Assembly (NCBI GenBank): GCA_028023455.1
Contig: JAQFVV010012396.1
Span: 8,906,085 to 8,970,084, forward strand
DNA from: Epiperipatus broadwayi
Taxonomy: Eukaryota > Onychophora > Udeonychophora > Euonychophora > Peripatidae
Direction: 5' to 3'
DNA length: 64,000 bases
Every line of letters begins with the position of its first letter. Position 1 is the first letter of the stretch. The notes below the pieces were generated by a model. That model was not told the origin of the DNA. It saw only the letters and a list, made by a program, of their open reading frames with translations, and made no database searches. This document shows, in pieces, positions 52,901 through 58,437 of the stretch. Position numbers and translations under genes: made by a program.

Positions 52901-54912
52901 ATATCATTTTATATTCAGATAGTTTTTATATTTTTTATTGAATAATTCACAAGTATTTCATTATAAACTTCAGAATCAACTTTATCAACTAGTGTTTAGT
53001 TAACGAATAACTCTTTACATCAGTAATCAGATATAAATCTTTTAATAACACAGACAAAACTCTCCATATAGTAGTGCCACTCAGTGCCAACCAGAGTAAT
53101 CAATGGACGCCAGAAGGCTTGTGCATAAAATCCCCATCATGCCTATTTATCCAATATTCCCAGACTAGTTTCTGGTTTGTGGCCTTCGTCAGTGAGGAGC
53201 TTTGGATCTGAGAGCACTGCACCTAGATCTTAGGATCTAATGAAACCCTCCAGCAGCCACCTTTTATCTCTACTTAACTACAAAACTATGATAATAAAAT
53301 TGAAAACACAATAATATTTTCAATATAAGCTCAATAGCTTATATAGTCATATGGGGAGTTTGCCTGTGTTAATAACAGTTATGTGCTAGCATAAGAAATA
53401 GTAATCATGTGATGTTTAGTGGTTTAACACCAATCCTGCCTAATAGGATAGTGGTGGCTATGGTTGTTAAAGAGCCAAAGACACTAAAATGTATGGGTAA
53501 TGAACTGAGTTCAGACCCATATGACTATATAAGCTATTGAGGTTAGATTGAAAATATTATTGTGTTTTCAATTTTATTCTCATAGTTTTGTAGTTAAGTA
53601 GAGATAAAAGGTGGCTGCTGGAGGGTTGCATTAGATCCTAAGATCTAGATGCAGTACTTTCAGATCCAAAGCTCCTCACTGACGAAGGCCACAAGCCAGA
53701 AACTAGTCTGGGGATATTGGATGAGTAGGCACTAGATGGGGATTTTATGTACAAGCCTTCTGGCATCCATTGATTACTCTGATTGGCACTCAATGGCACT
53801 ACTGTATGGGGAGTTTTGTCTGTGTTAATAATAGTTATGTGCTAGCATAAGAAATGGTGATCATGTGATGTTTAGTGGTTTAATATAAATCTTTTGTTAG
53901 AAAAAAGCACATAAATTATAAATTCTGCTAACAACAGATGCTTAGATAAAAAAAAAAATCACACAATTTTATCTGCTTAATAACAATATCTGCATTAGGA
54001 TTAGTAATTCAAGATATGTATATCTAAATTCCAGAATAAATTTATAACTATAGGCCTTATCAATGAAGAATATTGGATTTGCATCAAACACATTGACCTT
54101 TACTTCTTTTATTTTATTCACATTAATAATCTGAGATTCAAATTTGTTTGTATGGTTAAATAAATCTGACCATTAGACTAGAAATATATATTTTAATTAC
54201 AGTTTATGTTAATTATAAGTGCTTTGACATTTGGCAAGGGTAAAATGTATATATATATTTAAAAAAGCATATCGTGACTGTCCTTGTTTATTTGCAACAT
54301 CTAAGTTTAAAACTTTCGAAGATTTAAATCTCATGTTTAGTTTGGATAATATAAAATAAGTATGGTAAATGTACATTAATCTAATGACCTTCGTTGATAA
54401 AGACTAATTGCCAGAAACTAGTCTGCAGATTTGGATGTGGCATAATCATCTATTGTCCAATGATTATTCAAAATAACTTTAGAATATAGTATCGAATGAA
54501 TTACTGATTGTAGGGTACAATTAATTTCTAAGCATTCATGTAAGTGCTTAATAATAATAGTCTATTTATTTCATTATTTCTTTAAAAATACTTTCAATAA
54601 ATTTATCTGCAATTTTTATAATAATAATGTAAATTGTATCTGTATTTAATAAGTATGTTATTGGGATTAAGTGACAATCGCTTTAGGATTAATAAATAAA
54701 TATCCATTCAATGGTAATTGTATTATTCATAAATTATGACAGCTCTAAAATGAAAACAATACAAATTAAAATAAACTTACAGTTACGTATGAAAGATCTA
54801 TACTGCTGAGTTTATGACATTTTTCAAGAATATTATTTATCGGACTAAATGTAATCTTTTTACATAAAGATAAATTAATGCCTATCAAATTAGGACAATT
54901 CTCTGAAATAAT
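4795..54912 (-). CDS. FBXL6: FBXL6-like F-box/LRR protein, C-terminal part (six exons)
   Basis: The family acts as the substrate-recognition subunit of SCF (SKP1-CUL1-F-box) ubiquitin ligases. Exons in transcript order are 54912-54781, 33028-32909, 25176-24914, 24827-24665, 17308-17154 and 4942-4795 (132, 120, 263, 163, 155 and 148 nt). All junctions are GT-AG and join in frame, giving 326 residues and a TAA stop. Leucine-rich repeats follow one another (CPNLIGINLS, RLTHLSLNG, SPNLIELNLSG, LQVLDISGC, LLEIDLSWN, LISLDLSG, LTCLNLSSC). The QKWxHSLxExDLS segment and the CRYLPRGIKR end match what I remember of human FBXL6. The N-terminal F-box (about 200 residues) is not visible and should lie at coordinates above 54912, possibly outside the window. 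Introns are 21.8, 7.7, 0.09, 7.4 and 12.2 kb and full of transposons. Exon structure is seen in the sequence; orthology is from memory of the family; function is inferred. Confidence 0.8.
5670..5973 (-). mobile_element. Palindromic element, ribozyme-like family 2, copy A
   Basis: The imperfect direct repeat of ends is flanked by an 11-bp duplication, CATTAATTTAC, at 5659-5669 and 5974-5984. The ends are inverted copies of one another (near 5680-5728 and 5888-5950). The left arm carries the same core as the element at 24280: CUGAAGA, a 5-bp hairpin GACUG/CAGUC, GAAAC, at 5729-5770 on the minus strand. The right arm has lost the core. Confidence 0.65.
5729..5770 (-). ncRNA. Hammerhead-like core, family 2, decayed
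   Basis: On the minus strand: GCU, then CUGAAGA, an extra A, hairpin GACUG-CAGGA-CAGUC, GAAA, CA, UA, GGU. Stem I is only GCU/GGU plus weak AU pairing. The pairing would need wobble pairs and the loop of stem III is two bases, so activity is doubtful. Confidence 0.35.
6976..7034 (-). ncRNA. Hammerhead ribozyme, family 1
   Basis: Minus strand: core CUGACGA (7019-7013), stem II with loop CACAA, GAAAC, UA, GUC, with predicted cleavage just after GUC. Stem I UUCUCA/UAAGGA has one mismatch; the outer helix AUCUAA/UUGGAU pairs through wobbles. Intact core but weakened stems. Confidence 0.6.
7080..7128 (+). ncRNA. Hammerhead ribozyme, family 1, C3 mutated
   Basis: UUGAUGA replaces CUGAUGA, so C3 of the catalytic core is lost. 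Stem II is AAGC-UCAA-GCUA, followed by GAAAC-UA-GUC and UGGGGA. The outer stem I strand is missing on the 5' side because of the strand-switch junction. Expected to be inactive. Confidence 0.55.
7326..9389 (+). CDS. LINE reverse transcriptase ORF (687 aa)
   Basis: RNA-dependent DNA polymerase of a non-LTR retrotransposon, which copies element RNA at a nicked genomic target. Visible motifs: SGKARGLDGW (41-50), LNNYRPIAV (102-110), FIDIEKAYD (174-182, catalytic Asp in motif A), LRQGCPMSP (233-241), FADD (280-283, motif C). A thumb and connection region follows, then a C-terminal zinc knuckle CX2CX8HX4C (607-624). No stop or frameshift occurs in 2 kb, so the insertion is recent. The first ATG is used by convention; the open frame continues upstream to the insertion point, so the natural protein was longer and held an endonuclease. 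No promoter for it is visible. The layout resembles the I/Jockey-like superfamily and tick or spider LINEs; I cannot assign the clade. Codon use is strongly AT-biased like the surroundings. Confidence 0.9.
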   Translation: MNIEKMLNVNDRILENMKEYSNENISFSENELNEVRKKLKSGKARGLDGWAAEMVMNLGYRAKVKLLSCFNKMAQNRVFPSSWSNTRVRLLFKGKGKDHRKLNNYRPIAVTSVLYKVFSYMVASKVVKWMEGNNVVGEMQGGFRLDRRIGDSLFVVTQLMDMSRNADKQLYMSFIDIEKAYDRVNRNRLWISLANLGMDEALIDIIKKLYENNYYIYQLENIESIKVKNGVGLRQGCPMSPILFVLYLSEMERAIERLGRGIEIPLIGSKGVYILSGLFFADDIFLCAEKREDMEVMLRTCARMGKEMGIKFSEEKSNIMMVNTEEREDVEFLLGDIKLSVVNRYSYLGIILSNQKNYLDEWEKKMINEAKKRKGLIKKLTVFSYNKYDVARIIWKGVAVAGLTYGNDALYVSKKILDYLEKTQREVGRHALDAEVWTAREAIQGEMGWSSFHMRDAKSKMKMFGRLQFMDNKRIAKIVFNWVMSKGQVTRWVRKVMRYAKDLDKEFISVYLYKRWDDCVKRIIECYSSKEWDKRINLLIKTRELERWRNSMESKKSLNIYRNKQNIRCELIYDNSKESSLLFKARTGSLATKEYTCKWKNMGDLFCKLCKEGIENIRHLLIECKCLKTERVHIMKLWKNKYEKSDYTESELLVFMLGLGKDKGDLDIKVIELTKIMLWKWDRADYG
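9484..9510 (+). repeat. CATCA-type tail of the LINE
   Basis: Short repeats of the CATCA unit end this LINE copy. The truncated minus-strand copies near position 24 and 885 begin with the reverse complement (GTGATGTGATG). The LINE therefore ends in a simple pentamer repeat rather than poly(A). Confidence 0.75.
9517..9590 (+). mobile_element. Hammerhead-bearing element (family 1), right end after LINE
   Basis: TAAGCGTAAGAAATGGTGATC and ATGTGATGTTTTAGGGGTGTA match the 3' sequence of the complete copies (for example 53830-53882 and 13790-13825). This is the continuation of the element cut at 7214. Confidence 0.65.
9930..9990 (+). repeat. Possible tRNA-like (SINE) remnant
   Basis: A TGGCAGGAGTG string resembling an A box lies about 30 bp before CTGGTTCGAATCT, a good B box, followed by a run of T that could end pol III transcription. 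No complete cloverleaf can be drawn, so a tRNA-derived SINE head is more likely than a tRNA gene. Confidence 0.3.
10091..10217. repeat. Near-perfect 52-bp inverted repeat (hairpin)
   Basis: Arms 10091-10142 and 10166-10217 differ at one base and enclose a 23-base loop. The arms start with ACCATTTACACC. The loop contains AGACAGTCCTGCA, recalling the hairpin of ribozyme-like family 2. No coding content. Probably a foldback or small transposon. Confidence 0.8.
11171..12083. mobile_element. Non-autonomous TIR element with 8-bp duplication
   Basis: The left end GGTACTTTGGTATTAG and the right end, reverse complemented, GATATTTTGGTATTAG match, and both continue into a CTATGA-rich stretch. TTCCTTTT flanks both sides (11163-11170 and 12084-12091). 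The left end is tandemly repeated (a second copy starts at 11386). The interior holds a GTGGCGCTTTGCGCC inverted motif (11682-11696) and no open frame. An 8-bp duplication fits hAT-like or some other cut-and-paste families; I cannot name the family. Confidence 0.6.
12290..13342 (-). pseudogene. Penelope-like reverse transcriptase relic, main part
   Basis: Minus-strand frames interrupted by stops give the RT landmarks in order of a Penelope-like element. They are FVIDIEKIYPSI (motif A region, about 12930), GQVMGDAINELMSSIFINELE-type motif (about 12760-12700, the QxxGxxMGxxxS block), YPRYVDNIL (motif C, YVDD decayed to YVDN, about 12650) and INFTKVEFEDKIKYLDVEI (about 12570). The last is the xFTxExExxxKIxFLD block specific to this class. 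Inactive. The frame upstream is cut by the ribozyme element 13343-14220 and resumes at 14233. Confidence 0.65.
13331..13342. repeat. Target duplication, left (ribozyme element 13343-14220)
   Basis: TATTCTTTACAT, repeated exactly at 14221-14232. Confidence 0.75.
13504..13562 (-). ncRNA. Hammerhead ribozyme, family 1, intact core
   Basis: Minus strand: outer stem I AUCCAA/UUGGAU, internal loop GGC/UA, inner stem I UCCUCA/UGGGGA, core CUGAUGA, stem II UGGC-CACAA-GACA (one mismatch), GAAAC, UA, GUC. Predicted cleavage falls after C of GUC. Stem III is only one or two base pairs; ACUAGU is self-complementary, which would let two copies pair. Confidence 0.8.
14058..14116 (+). ncRNA. Hammerhead ribozyme, family 1, intact core
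   Basis: AUCCAA/UUGGAU outer stem, GGC/UA internal loop, UCCUUA/UGAGGA inner stem, CUGAUGA, stem II UGGU-CACAA-GCCA, GAAAC-UA-GUC. Relative to the copy at 13504 the inner stem carries two changes on opposite strands that keep pairing. Confidence 0.82.
14233..14335 (-). pseudogene. Penelope-like relic, upstream part beyond the insertion
   Basis: When the 878-bp ribozyme element and one copy of its 12-bp duplication are removed, an open minus-strand frame runs without a stop from about 14320 through 14233 into 13330 and on to a stop near 13270. It carries lysine-rich sequence. This shows that the ribozyme element inserted into a once-coding Penelope-like gene. Confidence 0.55.
16011..16235 (+). 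pseudogene. Penelope-like element C-terminal (GIY-YIG domain end) relic
   Basis: Plus-strand 74-codon frame. Its NIRILHKGKKHNKRNIKEAM-FINRNN pattern fits the end of the GIY-YIG endonuclease domain of endonuclease-containing Penelope-like elements, where the local order is IL..........KRxxKEAxxI...N. The N-terminal GIY and YIG strands were not found upstream, and 15640-16010 is too decayed to read. Assignment by motif only. Confidence 0.45.
17154..17308 (-). CDS. FBXL6: FBXL6 internal exon, LRR
   Basis: A 155-nt exon with acceptor ATTTAG and donor GTAAGT. It encodes WKHSLLEIDLSWNS, then CKSQLISLDLSGSAVSF. It ends with 2 nt of a lysine codon completed by the first base of the terminal exon. 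Confidence 0.8.
17309..20864. other. FBXL6 intron, no further gene seen
   Basis: AT-rich intron sequence with (CA)n near 17487-17502. I found no exon, recognisable transposon or RNA gene here. Confidence 0.4.
20865..22435 (-). pseudogene. LINE copy, minus strand, decayed
   Basis: Same LINE family as 7215-9516. The 3' UTR and tail lie near 20865-20960. Coding matches go up to about 22435 (RT region with QECPMSS, the QGCPMSP equivalent). Two readable pieces are 21634-21401 (KMFGRLQFMDSKRVAKIVFN) and 22011-21811 (GDIKLNVVKRYIYL). Stops and frameshifts throughout; 5'-truncated within the RT. Confidence 0.85.
22436..24265. other. FBXL6 intron, low complexity
   Basis: Very AT-rich, with many A and T runs and a 13-base C run at 23907-23919. 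Short frames here (for example 23020-22775) look like chance. Confidence 0.4.
24266..24279. repeat. Target duplication, left (palindrome 24280-24593)
   Basis: AAAGATTTCTTTAA, repeated exactly at 24594-24607. Confidence 0.7.
24388..24434 (-). ncRNA. Hammerhead-like core, family 2, mirror copy
   Basis: The exact reverse-complement counterpart of 24485-24531 in the left arm of the palindrome. Confidence 0.4.
24485..24531 (+). ncRNA. Hammerhead-like core, family 2
   Basis: AGAC/GUCU outer pairing, GCU/GGU inner pairing, CUGAAGA, one extra A, 5-bp hairpin GACUG-CAGGU-CAGUC, GAAA, CG, UA. This fits a hammerhead with a one-pair stem III and a cleavage triplet ending in UA, but the extra A beside stem II and the weak stem I make it uncertain. 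ACGU is self-complementary, so dimer pairing is possible. A mirror copy lies at 24388-24434 on the minus strand. Confidence 0.4.
24665..24827 (-). CDS. FBXL6: FBXL6 internal exon, LRR
   Basis: A 163-nt exon after an 86-bp intron whose acceptor side is a run of T on the coding strand. It encodes LQVLDISGCNSVTVSGLLNL and LERLFLRSTSVS. It ends in FQK at phase 0 before a GTAATT donor. The FQK end joins the W of the next exon to form the QKWxHSL motif I remember from FBXL6. Confidence 0.78.
24914..25176 (-). CDS. FBXL6: FBXL6 internal exon, longest LRR block
   Basis: A 263-nt exon (87 codons plus 2 nt). A very T-rich tract ending in CAGCAG precedes it, so the acceptor could also be 3 nt further in (exon start 25173). 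A GTAAGT donor follows. It holds SPNLIELNLSGVNLS, CPKLRYIQLINTPF and FPELRSLILTMN, which are three LRR strands. The split AA/A codon across the next 86-bp intron gives lysine, continuing into FLITSKKLQVLDISGC. Confidence 0.8.
28681..28805 (-). mobile_element. Hammerhead-bearing element (family 1), fragment
   Basis: Partial copy holding the AATATCCCCAGACTAGTTTC block and downstream ATTAGGATCTTTTGAAT. The minus-strand ribozyme at 28713-28762 has lost C3 (UUGAUGA), so it is expected to be dead. No target duplication found. Confidence 0.65.
28713..28762 (-). ncRNA. Hammerhead ribozyme, family 1, C3 mutated
   Basis: UUGAUGA core, GAAAC-UA-GUC, inner stem UCCUCA/UGGGGA intact, outer stem 5' strand lost. 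Confidence 0.55.
30330..30960 (-). pseudogene. Old LINE reverse transcriptase fragment
   Basis: Minus-strand pieces resemble the 7326-9389 ORF around its FADD region (YFKSIVFAEN-type stretch near 30800, FADD decayed to FAEN) and the following KxxFVDRYIYLVIEIS segment, which is parallel to NRYSYLGIILS. Very divergent and frameshifted. The plus-strand frames here (30336-30608, 30646-30954) are shadows. Confidence 0.45.
30972..31007. repeat. (CA/CG)n microsatellite
   Basis: ACACACACGCGCACGCACGC followed by a pure CA run. Confidence 0.85.
32228..32286 (-). ncRNA. Hammerhead ribozyme, family 1, two core changes
   Basis: C3 is lost (UUGAUGA) and the cleavage triplet reads UUC instead of GUC. Stems are otherwise kept. 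Expected inactive. Confidence 0.55.
32298..32354 (+). ncRNA. Hammerhead ribozyme, family 1
   Basis: AUCCCA/UUGGAU outer stem, UCCUCA/GGGG inner stem (one base shortened), CUGACGA core, stem II with loop CACAA, GAAAC-UA-GUC. Core intact. Confidence 0.7.
32909..33028 (-). CDS. FBXL6: FBXL6 internal exon, LRR
   Basis: A 40-codon phase-0 exon. The acceptor is TTTTTTAG and the donor is GTCAGT, a less usual but acceptable GT donor. It encodes SRLTHLSLNGTQTGSMSSL and ends in NLLT. The frame is open throughout and joins the exon at 25176 in phase. Confidence 0.75.
33029..36882. other. FBXL6 intron with an unexplained GC-richer patch
   Basis: Mostly AT-rich. Between about 35412 and 35860 the composition changes (TGTAACGGGATGGGGTGGGT near 35415, then C/T-rich unique sequence). 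A solo LTR or another insert is possible, but I could not find its second end or a duplication. Confidence 0.3.
36883..37255 (+). pseudogene. RTE-like retrotransposon 3' end
   Basis: 5'-truncated C-terminal coding end. A 36907-37158 frame reads SMERCMLGVTRRDR..., KRLKWSWVGHIVRRDDNRW and RKRPHVRWINEI, the conserved tail of RTE-type endonuclease/RT ORFs. A frameshift follows near 37158, and the copy ends in a TGATGATGATGA run at about 37238. The same tail is at 45530-45870 and, on the minus strand, at 62300-62660. Confidence 0.8.
40120..40491 (-). CDS. Unassigned 123-codon ORF
   Basis: Open frame starting MYEIRYGQNRFYMPRTFVLP. No motif, signal peptide or clear membrane segment that I recognise. 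On the opposite strand the sequence contains two related segments (SMNRLHRFAFEKK near 40160-40200 and SIDRLHRFHGQKH near 39830-39870), suggesting an old internal duplication or a decayed coding repeat read from the other strand. A frame of this length is borderline for chance in sequence this AT-rich. Treat as hypothetical. Confidence 0.2.
   Translation of the reverse strand: MYEIRYGQNRFYMPRTFVLPMEGIIRRRTLFLPMEFFFYCSHHLIDVIFLSDEKQFLLLTKLCCRIHITLNTSIISDGLKFGLTAMLWPNVKQGLNIFFSNANLCSLFILDTLNKDALNLSWV
41023..41275 (+). other. Small ORF/repeat with TGATGATGAT end
   Basis: A 76-codon frame rich in Gln/Thr (HQQTQTQSRIQTQ). It contains a tandem duplication of ATATCAATGGTACATGACT (about 41198-41238) and is followed by TGGATGATGATGATT. 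The end resembles RTE-type 3' tails. It could be part of an RTE 3' UTR; it is not a convincing gene. Confidence 0.25.
44733..45880 (+). pseudogene. RTE-like retrotransposon, RT to 3' end, broken
   Basis: 5'-truncated copy of the RTE-like family. Readable order: QAGFKSGFSTVDHIQVLREV, FVDYEKAFDSI (motif A), GIKQGDSISPKLF, LDFTDDVVVFANN (motif C reads FTDD instead of FADD), then a frameshift near 45250. The C-terminal part follows (VLPVLTYGSET, stop replacing Trp at 45511), then RSMERCMLGVTRRD and KRLKWSWAGHIARRD. A deletion follows near 45695, and a TGATGATGATGAT tail ends the copy at about 45861-45876. Dead copy. Confidence 0.88.
47150..47540 (+). promoter_or_regulatory. GC-richer island, possible promoter/first exon
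   Basis: Composition differs sharply from the surrounding AT-rich intron. It ends with AAGAAAGAATGGTAACTTTG, where an ATG (47531-47533) is followed directly by a GT donor-like site, an arrangement seen in genes whose first exon holds only the 5' UTR and start. No matching second exon was found. Could also be an enhancer. Confidence 0.25.
48170..48480 (+). promoter_or_regulatory. GC-richer island with ETS-type site; possible short exon
   Basis: It contains ACTTCCGG (48229-48236), the consensus for ETS/GABP factors typical of housekeeping promoters. An open frame from ATG 48262 to a stop near 48468 (MPLPSLKLASRFTTTWRERN...) starts like a mitochondrial presequence, with Ser/Thr/Arg and no acidic residues except one Glu. 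A CCAG-GTAATC junction at about 48331 could be a donor. A nested gene in the FBXL6 intron is possible; I do not recognise the product. Confidence 0.25.
48985..49125 (+). repeat. Possible tRNA-derived SINE remnant
   Basis: GGTGGGTCATGCCAGG followed by TTTTGGGTTCGAATTTAG (B-box-like), and a second GGGTTCGAATTCGG downstream. No cloverleaf. Confidence 0.25.
50773..50993. mobile_element. Hammerhead-bearing element (family 1)
   Basis: 221 bp between TATTATATCA copies (50763-50772, 50994-51003). A minus-oriented 5' half with a ribozyme (50874-50923) joins at TGAGGAGATACTGTATGG to a short plus-oriented tail ending in GTGATCATGTC. Confidence 0.7.
50874..50923 (-). ncRNA. Hammerhead ribozyme, family 1, core intact, stem I broken
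   Basis: CUGAUGA, stem II AAGC-CACAA-GCUG with loop CACAA, then GAAAC-UA-GUC. The inner stem I has two mismatches and the outer 5' strand is lost at the switch junction. Confidence 0.6.
51004..53030. other. FBXL6 intron, nothing seen
   Basis: AT-rich intron sequence without recognisable genes or repeats. Confidence 0.4.
53149..53207 (-). ncRNA. Hammerhead ribozyme, family 1
   Basis: Outer stem AUCCAA/UUGGAU, inner stem UCCUCA/UGGGAA (one mismatch), CUGACGA core, stem II with CACAA loop, GAAAC-UA-GUC. Confidence 0.7.
53664..53722 (+). ncRNA. Hammerhead ribozyme, family 1, near consensus
   Basis: AUCCAA/UUGGAU, internal loop AGC/UA, UCCUCA/UGGGGA, CUGACGA, GGC-CACAA-GCC flanked by an A.A mismatch, GAAAC-UA-GUC. 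All core bases present. Confidence 0.8.
54388..54430 (+). ncRNA. Degenerate hammerhead trace
   Basis: UUGAUAA, CCAGAAACUAGUCUG and a TTGGAT outer strand survive; the core is broken. Old isolated fragment of family 1. Confidence 0.4.
54781..54912 (-). CDS. FBXL6: FBXL6 exon (first one visible)
   Basis: A 44-codon exon in phase 0 at both ends. A pyrimidine-rich acceptor (TTTTTCAG) precedes it and a GTAAGT donor follows. It encodes two LRR strands: NCPNLIGINLSLCKKIT and then CHKLSSIDLSYVT. The next exon continues in phase at 33028. Confidence 0.8.
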
Positions 54913-55960
54913 CTGAAAAAGAAAAAAAATATATAAAATAATATCTCTAAGATTAACATAAAATATAATAATACATAAATTTATCAATAAATGTTTTATG
55001 ACAAAATACACATTTTATTTTGCCTTTAATTGTGAAGATTTTCTTATATATTTAAGCCAATTTATATTATCACATACACACACCCACCCACATAATGACT
55101 TTATATATGTATATTTTAAACATACATTTGCAACATTCCAAGAAAGACCCATGCCAATAGTTTTCAAGATTTGTCTCTTTAATTATATCAACCACCACCA
55201 TGCTCTTCAAATCCACAAGCTGTTGTTTTGTATTTATTGATGCCATTAATTATAAAACAAAAATTATGGAATATGTGCAGATAAAGGTAAAATAAAAAAA
55301 ATTATTAGAAATTATCATATACCTATATACAAATGCTGTTATACAAATTTCTTTTAAAAATGAATACTTTTTAGAAGCAAGTATTCGTTTTCAATAAATG
55401 CTTAAATGATTCTTATTCTTTCTTTATTAGAATTTATTACATTTTATTCAGCTTAGCTGTATATGGCTTTGTTAATATAAAAAAATAAAAATAAAGATTA
55501 CTACTAATAAAAAATTTCAATCTTTTCGAGTAACGATGCTATAATACTGATTAACAAACCGAAGATGAGATTAAAGTGGTCATCTTTTAACTGATAAAAC
55601 AGATTGGTATTGATATAACAAAAGATGGACATTATTTACAAATTCATTTATATGATTCTTTAGGAATCTAGCTTATAAATTATTTTAGTAACTTATTTGG
55701 GCTTATTTGTTCCATGAATGGGTTTATAGTATTTTTTACATAAGTACATGGTAATTTCCATCTTTTTTTCTTAATCTTTCATCTCTTTCTAGATATGCAC
55801 CATAATTTTATTCATAATTAATGATTTTTTCTAATATTTAGCATATCTTAATGATGTGAAGGCTTTTTAAGGACTATGATGCACCTTTAAAAGTGAAATG
55901 TCAGAATATATTATGTTAAGATGGGAGCAAGTAATGAAAACTACCACTAATAATTATCAA

Positions 55961-56087
55961 AACAGGTAAAATTTTCCATACAGTAGTACCATTCAGTGCA
56001 AGCCAGAGTAATCAAGGGACTCATCCAATATTCCCAGACTAGTTTCTGGCTTGCGGCCTTCGTCAGTGAAAAATGGTGATCATGTGA
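55961..56087. mobile_element. Hammerhead-bearing element (family 1), short
   Basis: 127 bp between exact 13-bp repeats TAATAATTATCAA (55948-55960, 56088-56100). Minus-oriented body with a ribozyme (56023-56072), switching at GTCAGTGA to a plus-oriented tail AAAATGGTGATCATGTGA. Confidence 0.72.
56023..56072 (-). ncRNA. Hammerhead ribozyme, family 1, outer stem lost
   Basis: CUGACGA, stem II GGC-CGCAA-GCC, GAAAC-UA-GUC. The 5' strand of stem I is cut at the switch junction. Confidence 0.55.
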
Positions 56088-56100
56088 TAATAATTATCAA

Positions 56101-57774
56101 GTGTTACTATTCTATTGCCTAGTAATTTTCTCCCTTCAGACAAGATCTTAACTCACATATATTTTAAATATATGATTACAGACATTAAAAAAAATTATGT
56201 CAATAGCTTTTACGATGCATTTCAAACAATATAGAACATAAAATACAGTAGCTTCTACTATTTTTGCATAGTAATATTCATTAAAATTACTCTGTACTTT
56301 TCATTTATAGCACACTAAATGTTACATCATGTGACTTTCTCTGATTACTTTCATTATTTACAATCTGGGGATGTGGAAATAGATCCATCATTTAATTTTT
56401 AATAGATAGCTCTGGAGAGGAGTAAATAAAATACACTATGGCACCTAATGCTTATTTATAATACTAATGTTATAAGTCGAAAACCTTAATCATTATTAGT
56501 AAAAATAATATTACATAAAAAGGTGTGTCCCATCTTGAAAATTAAGACAGTATTTTGTATAAATAATTTTGGCAATTTTTGAAGGATTAGATAAATGATA
56601 AGATTAAATTTTGGAAGAATTAAATGTAACTAAATAAGCAATGACTTAAATTTTTTTTTATGTTAGTATTCAATGAAGAAGTAATAGAAATTCTATGGCT
56701 CAACAAAAGATGAATTGCATTATTCATAAAAATAAAAATTTACATTAAGAAAAAAAAAAGAGTTAGAAAAAAAATAACTCTAAGATAAATAAAACAATTA
56801 CAAGGATAACATAGATATTTATTTTGTGAATTCAAAAAGTAAATCACATTAAAAAAGCCTACTAAGTGACTTAAGACAGTCTCAATTTAATGCTTTAAAA
56901 ATTTTCAAAATGGTTTGTGCCTTTCTAGATTTCTTACTGAAAGAGTTCCATAAATAAATAAATAAACTAATAGGAGATTAGTAGTTTTGAAAACTAGGTT
57001 GATAATTATTCAACATGCTCAGTTTTCCAAAATAATAAAGATATTAGAGATAGATTTAATTTTTCCATAATTTTGGAAAAAACGAATATAAAGATAATAG
57101 AACAATAAAAAATATGCTTATTATCCTTTTTGGGAATGTATTGAATATGAATCATTTTTCACCACTTGAAAAAGATCAGTTTATATTAAACCCCAAATTG
57201 ATAGCTAAGCACCCAAATAAATTCAGAAACACAAATTTTTAAAACAATTGCCAAAATGCTGTTTGGACAGGAAGTATTTCTAATATCAAGATTGAGAAAA
57301 ATGTATAAAAGTATTGTAGAAAAATAAAAACAATGAAAAAAAATTTGAACAATAATTATTGAAATCTAAAAGAGAAACTAAAATACATTTTATAAAAAAC
57401 ATTTTTTTTTAAACAGTTATAAAATCATTATTATGCTTAACTGCAAACAGAAAGGAATGGATCTCAAAAATGTAAATGCTGCTTTAATAGTAATGTTATT
57501 ATGATTGGCTTGGATGATAAATTTACATTTATTGCAACAATCAATATGCTCAACATTAATTACTGTAATGTTATTATTTTCCATTTTAATAAGGCTTAAT
57601 TATTTACAAATTCTTTGAAAAATTACTTAGCGATGTGATAATAAACATTCTAAAATAATGTTTTTAACATATTGGATATTGTGACCCTGTTTGCAGAAAA
57701 AAATATTTATACTAAATTCCTGCATAATCAAATGCACTTTCTTGCATGAATATTCAGAGCTTTAAATTAAAATT
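56101..57774. other. Upstream FBXL6 intron or flank, nothing seen
   Basis: AT-rich sequence with no recognisable coding or repeat family. Confidence 0.35.
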
Positions 57775-57933
57775 AAATAATTAAAACATTACATGACTAC
57801 AATTTCTTATTCTTGCACAAGATATTAAAATAGTAGCAATTCTCTCTATACAGTAGTGCCAACCAGTGCAAGCTATAGTAAACAGTAGATACCAGAAAGT
57901 TTGTGCATTTAAATCAATATCTAGTGCCTATTC

Positions 57934-57992
57934 ATCTAATATCCCCAGACTAGTTTCTACCTTATGACTGTCATCAATAAGAAGCCTTGGAT
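57934..57992 (-). ncRNA. Hammerhead ribozyme, family 1, tandem unit 1
   Basis: UUGAUGA core, GAAAC-UA-GUC, outer stem AUCCAA/UUAGAU. C3 lost. Confidence 0.55.
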
Positions 57993-58378
57993 CTTATAGC
58001 AATGCATTTAGACCTTTGGATCTTATGCATCCATCCAGAAATTATCTTTTAGCTATTTAGTTAAGTATAAAGCAAGATACCCAAACTGGAAACACTATAA
58101 TGCTTTCAATCCAAGACAATTTCTTGTTTAATCATAAAGATCTGACCCTAGTTTAGTATCTATATATTTTGGTATCTTTGGTTTTTTTTACAACCATAAT
58201 CACAAACGTCTTCTAGCTAAGATTGATATTAAACCATTAAAACATTCCATGACCATCATTTTTTATCTTTGCATAAATTATTAAAATAGTAGCAACTTGT
58301 AGCACCACTAGTGCAAGCTATAGTAATCAATAGATACCAGAAGATTTGTGCATTCAAATCCCTATCTAATGCATACTC

Positions 58379-58437
58379 ATCCAATATCCCCAGACTAGTT
58401 TCTTGCTTATGGTTGTCATCAATGAGGAGCTTTGGAT
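58379..58437 (-). ncRNA. Hammerhead ribozyme, family 1, tandem unit 2
   Basis: UUGAUGA core, GAAAC-UA-GUC, inner stem UCCUCA/UGGGGA and outer stem AUCCAA/UUGGAU perfect; only C3 is changed. Confidence 0.6.

Larger units (their letters stand above)
53044..53882 (+). mobile_element. Hammerhead-bearing element (family 1), strand-switched copy
   Basis: 839 bp between ATATAAATCTTTT copies (53031-53043, 53883-53895). A minus-oriented partial monomer runs to about 53349. A full plus monomer follows (TATGGGGAG at 53350 and 53805, 455-bp period), then about 75 bp of a second plus monomer ending GTTTAGTGGTTTA. Ribozymes at 53149-53207 (minus) and 53664-53722 (plus). Architecture parallels 13343-14220 but with different end points. 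Confidence 0.78.
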
